Origin: an uncultured Clostridia bacterium
GTDB taxonomy: Bacteria > Bacillota > Clostridia > Lachnospirales > Lachnospiraceae
Length of the DNA stretch: 9,813 nt
Direction of reading: 5' to 3'
NCBI GenBank assembly: GCA_946405675.1
Contig: CAMJIC010000083.1
Span: 1 to 9,813 of the forward strand
The position numbers and the translations under genes are program-made. Of the stretch, positions 7,291-9,813 are shown piece after piece. Each line of letters begins with the position of its first letter. Positions within the stretch are counted from its first letter, which is position 1. The notes beneath the pieces are model-generated. The model had not been told where the DNA came from, searched no databases, and saw only the letters and a program-made list of their open reading frames with translations.

Positions 7291-7308
7291 GTTCTGAACC
7301 GTTACGAA
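7291..7308. repeat. Copy of the 18-base leader repeat (other copy at 65-82)
   Basis: The 18 bases here, GTTCTGAACCGTTACGAA, match positions 65-82 at 17 of 18 places, differing only by A to C at the tenth base. Both copies lie shortly upstream of a gene that begins a transcription unit (209 and 7342). This copy ends 17 nt before the AAAGGAGGT ribosome site. A shared regulator site, a promoter element or a genomic repeat would all fit. Confidence 0.6.
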
Positions 7309-7341
7309 CGAAATATCATTTTCACAAAGGAGGTAAGCATT

Positions 7342-8433
7342 ATGACAAAACTCACCCATTTTCTGCTGACAGGATCGATCCTGGCCATGGCCTGTACTAC
7401 ATCGGTCTGTTCTGTATTCGCGGCGGAAGGCATGACGGAAGCTGCACAGGCTATGACGGAAATACAGGAAGTGACGGAAGCTGCGGAAGTGCCGGTAGAG
7501 AAGAAAAGCTCTTTTCTGGACACTTTGTCCGGTGGGCTGGATTCCCTGTCAGGCGCTTTGGATTCTCTGTCGGGCAAGGTAGGTTCGTTGTCGGATTCGT
7601 TGTCGGAGGGCGATGTATCTTTGGATAAACTGTTCGGAGAAGGAGGAGTCCTGCAGGGGGTGCTTCCGGAAGGAACCAGCCTGGATGGCCTTCTGGGGTC
7701 TGCTGAAAAATATCTGAAGGGAGCGGACGGCAAGGTTTCCGAGGCTGTGAAGGATGCGCTGGGGAAAGTGAAGAGCCTGGGCGATCAGGCGGATCTGAGT
7801 GCTTTGGGCGGATACGTGGAAACACTCCTGGGACAGGTTCTTGGATCCGGCGCGGGCGCAAAGACCCCCTCGGATGCATCCCCGGATTACCTGGAGGAGA
7901 TATTCCGGAAATATGAGAATGTAAGGGAGGCTGAGAAGGCTTATATTCGCGAAAGGAATGCCGGTATTATGGATCCGGGAGATGTTCAGATCGTTACAAT
8001 CACCTCGATCTGGGATAATACGGATCAGGAGCAGGAAGATACCATGGCCCTGAGTTACGTGACTCAGAACAATTATACAAAGGATGAGGAAGATACGCTC
8101 CGATTCCTGGATTCCGCTTCGGATGCGGTGTTTTTTACGCTGCAAGAGGAAGAGGATGGCAGTTATACGGTGACAGACGCCAGGTTCTCGGAAGATGGAG
8201 AAGCGTATACGGCATCCCTCGAGGCATTTTGTGATGAGATCGGTATCCCGCTTGAGGATTGCATGAGCACCATACAGTTTTCCGAGAGTATGGCCGTATA
8301 TGATCTGCAGCAGTATCTCGAGGAGCATCCGGAGTTCAAGGGAATTGAATATGAGGGTGAGGTCTATACGGCGGATGGGCTGAACACGCTCCAGGATGAG
8401 ATCCTGAACGAGTTGTTTGGGGAAGCTGAATAA
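7342..8433 (+). CDS. Secreted protein of unknown function with leucine heptad repeats
   Basis: A 363-residue protein I do not recognise. The start at 7342 is fixed by a perfect AAAGGAGGT (7326-7334) 7 nt upstream. Residues 1-28 are a signal peptide (MTKLTHFLLTGSILAMA then SVFAAE) with likely cleavage after FA or FAA; neither Cys fits a lipobox. Next come seven-residue units MTEAAQA, MTEIQEV, TEAAEV (31-50), then a regular leucine zipper-like segment with hydrophobics at 59, 62, 66, 69, 73, 76, 80, 83 and 87, built on LDSLSGx. A Gly-rich amphipathic region follows to about residue 175, then an acidic globular part (about 180-363) with two Cys in AFCDEIGIPLEDC that could pair. It has no transmembrane anchor or sorting motif at the C-terminus. 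It is flanked by repeat-bearing gaps, so it is probably transcribed alone. Role might be extracellular assembly or adhesion, but nothing proves this. Confidence 0.85.
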   Translation: MTKLTHFLLTGSILAMACTTSVCSVFAAEGMTEAAQAMTEIQEVTEAAEVPVEKKSSFLDTLSGGLDSLSGALDSLSGKVGSLSDSLSEGDVSLDKLFGEGGVLQGVLPEGTSLDGLLGSAEKYLKGADGKVSEAVKDALGKVKSLGDQADLSALGGYVETLLGQVLGSGAGAKTPSDASPDYLEEIFRKYENVREAEKAYIRERNAGIMDPGDVQIVTITSIWDNTDQEQEDTMALSYVTQNNYTKDEEDTLRFLDSASDAVFFTLQEEEDGSYTVTDARFSEDGEAYTASLEAFCDEIGIPLEDCMSTIQFSESMAVYDLQQYLEEHPEFKGIEYEGEVYTADGLNTLQDEILNELFGEAE

Positions 8434-8444
8434 ATTGCTGCAGC

Positions 8445-8474
8445 CTGCTGGCAGTGAACTGTAACTGCTGGCAG
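8445..8474. repeat. Direct repeat of CTGCTGGCAG with 20-bp period
   Basis: CTGCTGGCAG occurs at 8445-8454 and again exactly at 8465-8474, separated by ten bases. Each copy is itself a palindrome (CTGC/GCAG around TG). Twenty base pairs is about two helical turns, so both copies face the same side of DNA, as expected for paired protein sites. They lie just after the stop of the secreted-protein gene and 29 bases upstream of the -35 of the candidate GGDEF promoter. Chance duplication cannot be excluded. Confidence 0.45.
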
Positions 8475-8502
8475 GAATATCTTGTGCCTTGTTCCTTATT
8501 GC

Positions 8503-8531
8503 TTGTGTGAATAACTGACAGATGATATATT
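8503..8531 (+). promoter_or_regulatory. Candidate sigma-A promoter of the diguanylate cyclase gene
   Basis: TTGTGT (8503-8508) is separated by exactly 17 bases from TATATT (8526-8531), a fair match to TTGACA/TATAAT in an AT-rich patch that stands out from the surrounding GC-rich sequence. Transcription would begin near 8538, leaving a leader of about 70 nt. No other promoter candidate of this quality was seen in the gap. Confidence 0.45.
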
Positions 8532-8552
8532 ATATCTGCTGGTATCAGACCG

Positions 8553-8581
8553 GCCGGGGGATGTTTTATCCTGCGACCGGC
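8553..8581 (+). promoter_or_regulatory. Leader hairpin upstream of the diguanylate cyclase gene
   Basis: GCCGG (8553-8557) pairs with CCGGC (8577-8581), and GGGAT (8558-8562) pairs with ATCCT (8568-8572) with one G-U, leaving GTTTT as loop and a GCGA bulge on the 3' side. It would fold in the leader 12 nt before the AAAGGAG ribosome site (8593-8599). It does not match the consensus of c-di-GMP (GEMM) riboswitches that I know. It may modulate translation or may be incidental. Confidence 0.35.
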
Positions 8582-8607
8582 ATAGGTAACTGAAAGGAGT
8601 GGCACAT

Positions 8608-9690
8608 GTGATGAGGATGCTCTGGAAACGTGTTAGGGAATATCTGAATATCGAAGCGGATCATGAGATTGCGCAGGCGAAGAATACGGATGCACTGAGG
8701 GTGATCCTTCTGGCCGGCTTGCTGAACAGCCTTCTGTTACTGGTACTGGAAATGGCTGTATACGGGCAGGTGAGGCCGGAGGTGATCATCGGAGGGTGCG
8801 TTTTTCTGTTTTTCCTGGCGTTCAGCTTTATGAACTGGCCGGATCTGAAATATGGCATTACGTTAGAGATGGAGCTGGTGATCATGGGGATGCTCGCTCT
8901 GATCGCCTTTGTGGAATATATGCCGAATGTCAGCCAGTCGGGTTTTCTGTTCCTGATCCTTCTGGTGCTGTTTCCGTCCCTCATCTTTGATCAGCCGTGG
9001 CGGATTTTGCTTATGGTTGTGCTGGAAGGGGCTTTTGCGCTGCTGATGAATCACCGGGTTGTGGATGAGCATGTGCATGAGCAGAATATTGTCCGGATCG
9101 TGTCGGTCACTTTTCTGGCGGCGGTGTTTTCTGTTTACTATGCCCATGCCAGGATCAGGGCTGTCCAGATGCGTAAGTCTACCCAGGTCGTGGCGGAGCA
9201 TGATCCGCTGACCGGGATCTATAACAGGGCAGGGGGAACACAGCTGATCCGCGAATGCATTGAGAAGCATGAGTCCGGAACCTTCCTGATCATTGATATC
9301 GATGATTTTAAGCATGTCAATGACCGGTATGGGCATCAGAAGGGGGATGAGGTGCTCCGGCAGGTTGCCAGGGTATTGCAGTCCTCTTTTAAGCAGACGG
9401 ATATCGTGATGCGGATGGGGGGAGATGAGTTCATCATTTATGCGGCAGGCATGGTTGATTATGAGGTGAGCCGCAGGCGGCTGGAGCACCTGAATCAGGC
9501 GATCCATAAGGTGATGGTCAGTGAAAAGGACGGAGTCTATGTGACAGTCAGCGTCGGAGGCGCGATCAATGATGGAAGCTATCCGACCTATGAGTCCTTG
9601 TATAAGGTATCGGATCAGTATCTGTATCAGACGAAGGCGAAGGGCAAGGATGGTTTCTCCTTGCTGGGAGCCAGCTATAAAGAGGAATGA
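8608..9690 (+). CDS. Six-TM membrane-bound GGDEF diguanylate cyclase
   Basis: A protein of about 360 residues that should make cyclic di-GMP from two GTP at the membrane. Six hydrophobic segments (about 32-52, 58-76, 84-105, 111-127, 131-148, 161-178) form an N-terminal sensor-like region; residues 195-355 are a GGDEF domain with DPLTGIYNR, DIDDFKHVNDRYGHQKGDEVL and an intact active site GGDEF (271-275) in RMGGDEF. The inhibitory I-site position reads KQTD (262-265), not RxxD, so feedback inhibition may be lost or weak. The start is GTG 8608, 8 nt after AAAGGAG (8593-8599); ATG 8611 is a near-equal alternative. No EAL or PAS domain is present. The gap before it holds a candidate promoter and hairpin, while only 33 nt separate it from the next gene, suggesting a two-gene unit. 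Confidence 0.93.
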   Translation: MMRMLWKRVREYLNIEADHEIAQAKNTDALRVILLAGLLNSLLLLVLEMAVYGQVRPEVIIGGCVFLFFLAFSFMNWPDLKYGITLEMELVIMGMLALIAFVEYMPNVSQSGFLFLILLVLFPSLIFDQPWRILLMVVLEGAFALLMNHRVVDEHVHEQNIVRIVSVTFLAAVFSVYYAHARIRAVQMRKSTQVVAEHDPLTGIYNRAGGTQLIRECIEKHESGTFLIIDIDDFKHVNDRYGHQKGDEVLRQVARVLQSSFKQTDIVMRMGGDEFIIYAAGMVDYEVSRRRLEHLNQAIHKVMVSEKDGVYVTVSVGGAINDGSYPTYESLYKVSDQYLYQTKAKGKDGFSLLGASYKEE

Positions 9691-9723
9691 TCGCGGGATG
9701 TGATCAGGAGCGGAGGAGAGAGA

Positions 9724-9813
9724 ATGAGGGCATTGTTGATTGGAGGAACAGGGCAGATCAGTATGGCGATCACCCGGAAGCTGGTCAGAGATGGATGGGA
9801 GGTTTTTCTCCTC
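9724..9813 (+). CDS. Partial NAD(P)-binding epimerase/SDR-like protein (N-terminal 30 residues)
   Basis: Only the first 30 codons are in the window; the gene runs off the right edge. GGAGG (9712-9716) lies 7 nt before the ATG. The protein begins MRALLIGGTGQIS, a glycine-rich GGTGxIS dinucleotide-binding loop at the very N-terminus. The first beta-alpha-beta unit then continues with ITRKLVRDGWEVFLL. This is typical of extended short-chain dehydrogenase/NAD-dependent epimerase proteins; GGTGxIS variants often belong to the atypical, sugar-epimerase-like group. It is probably co-transcribed with the diguanylate cyclase gene. Substrate cannot be told from this fragment. Confidence 0.75.
   Translation, partial: MRALLIGGTGQISMAITRKLVRDGWEVFLL

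Noticed and set aside
7216..7341. Upstream extension of the secreted-protein reading frame
   Set aside because: The frame is open, but it would cross the intergenic hairpin and place the signal peptide internally; the AAAGGAGGT site fixes the start at 7342.
7342..7425. Lipoprotein signal in the secreted protein
   Set aside because: The Cys residues at 18 and 23 are preceded by AMA and TSV, which do not fit a lipobox; signal peptidase I cleavage after the FAA region fits better.
8540..8607. c-di-GMP (GEMM) riboswitch upstream of the GGDEF gene
   Set aside because: The leader is short and lacks the conserved GEMM core and tetraloop-receptor arrangement; only one bulged hairpin is present.
1..9813. 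CRISPR array, transposase, tRNA or rRNA gene
   Set aside because: No regular spacer-repeat series, transposase reading frame, cloverleaf or ribosomal RNA signature was seen on either strand.

Overview
The window looks like a chromosomal segment of a Gram-positive Clostridia, most likely a Lachnospiraceae-type gut bacterium. This is inferred from strong AGGAGG-like ribosome binding sites, moderately GC-rich codon use, a short archaeal/Thermotoga-type AhcY, a secreted C39-like protein and a stand-alone GlgX. The species cannot be named from sequence alone. All seven complete genes and one truncated gene are on the + strand; the long minus-strand reading frames are shadows.

Positions 1-208 are a leader with two clear inverted repeats. 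Positions 209-5044 form a tight gene run: an SAH/MTA-type amino-purine deaminase, an AhcY-family hydrolase, an alpha/beta-hydrolase (monoacylglycerol lipase/lysophospholipase type) and a membrane-targeted C39-like papain-fold protein. Gaps are 29 and 20 nt, then a 4-nt ATGA overlap. The first two genes probably act in sequence on S-adenosylhomocysteine (SAH), the by-product of methyl transfer. The AhcY has Lys where canonical enzymes have an adenine-contacting Glu. It may therefore really be an S-inosylhomocysteine hydrolase fed by the deaminase, giving an inosine-yielding SAH salvage route.

Positions 5123-7207 encode a GlgX-type glycogen debranching enzyme (CBM48 plus GH13). A long hairpin without a U-tract (7230-7279) and a repeat shared with the leader at the left end separate it from a secreted protein of unknown function (7342-8433), which carries an unusually regular leucine heptad segment. 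After a 174-nt gap holding direct repeats, a candidate promoter and a hairpin come a six-TM GGDEF diguanylate cyclase (8608-9690) and the first 30 codons of an NAD(P)-binding epimerase/SDR-like protein.

The most unusual structural signal is a run of four consecutive stem-loops (3956-4043) inside the C39 reading frame. It ends two bases before an internal ATG that opens a normal-looking signal peptide, as if a modular repeat had been inserted in frame. Other points worth following are the deaminase/AhcY pair, a 39-residue Gly-rich insertion in the alpha/beta-hydrolase and the degenerate I-site of the diguanylate cyclase.
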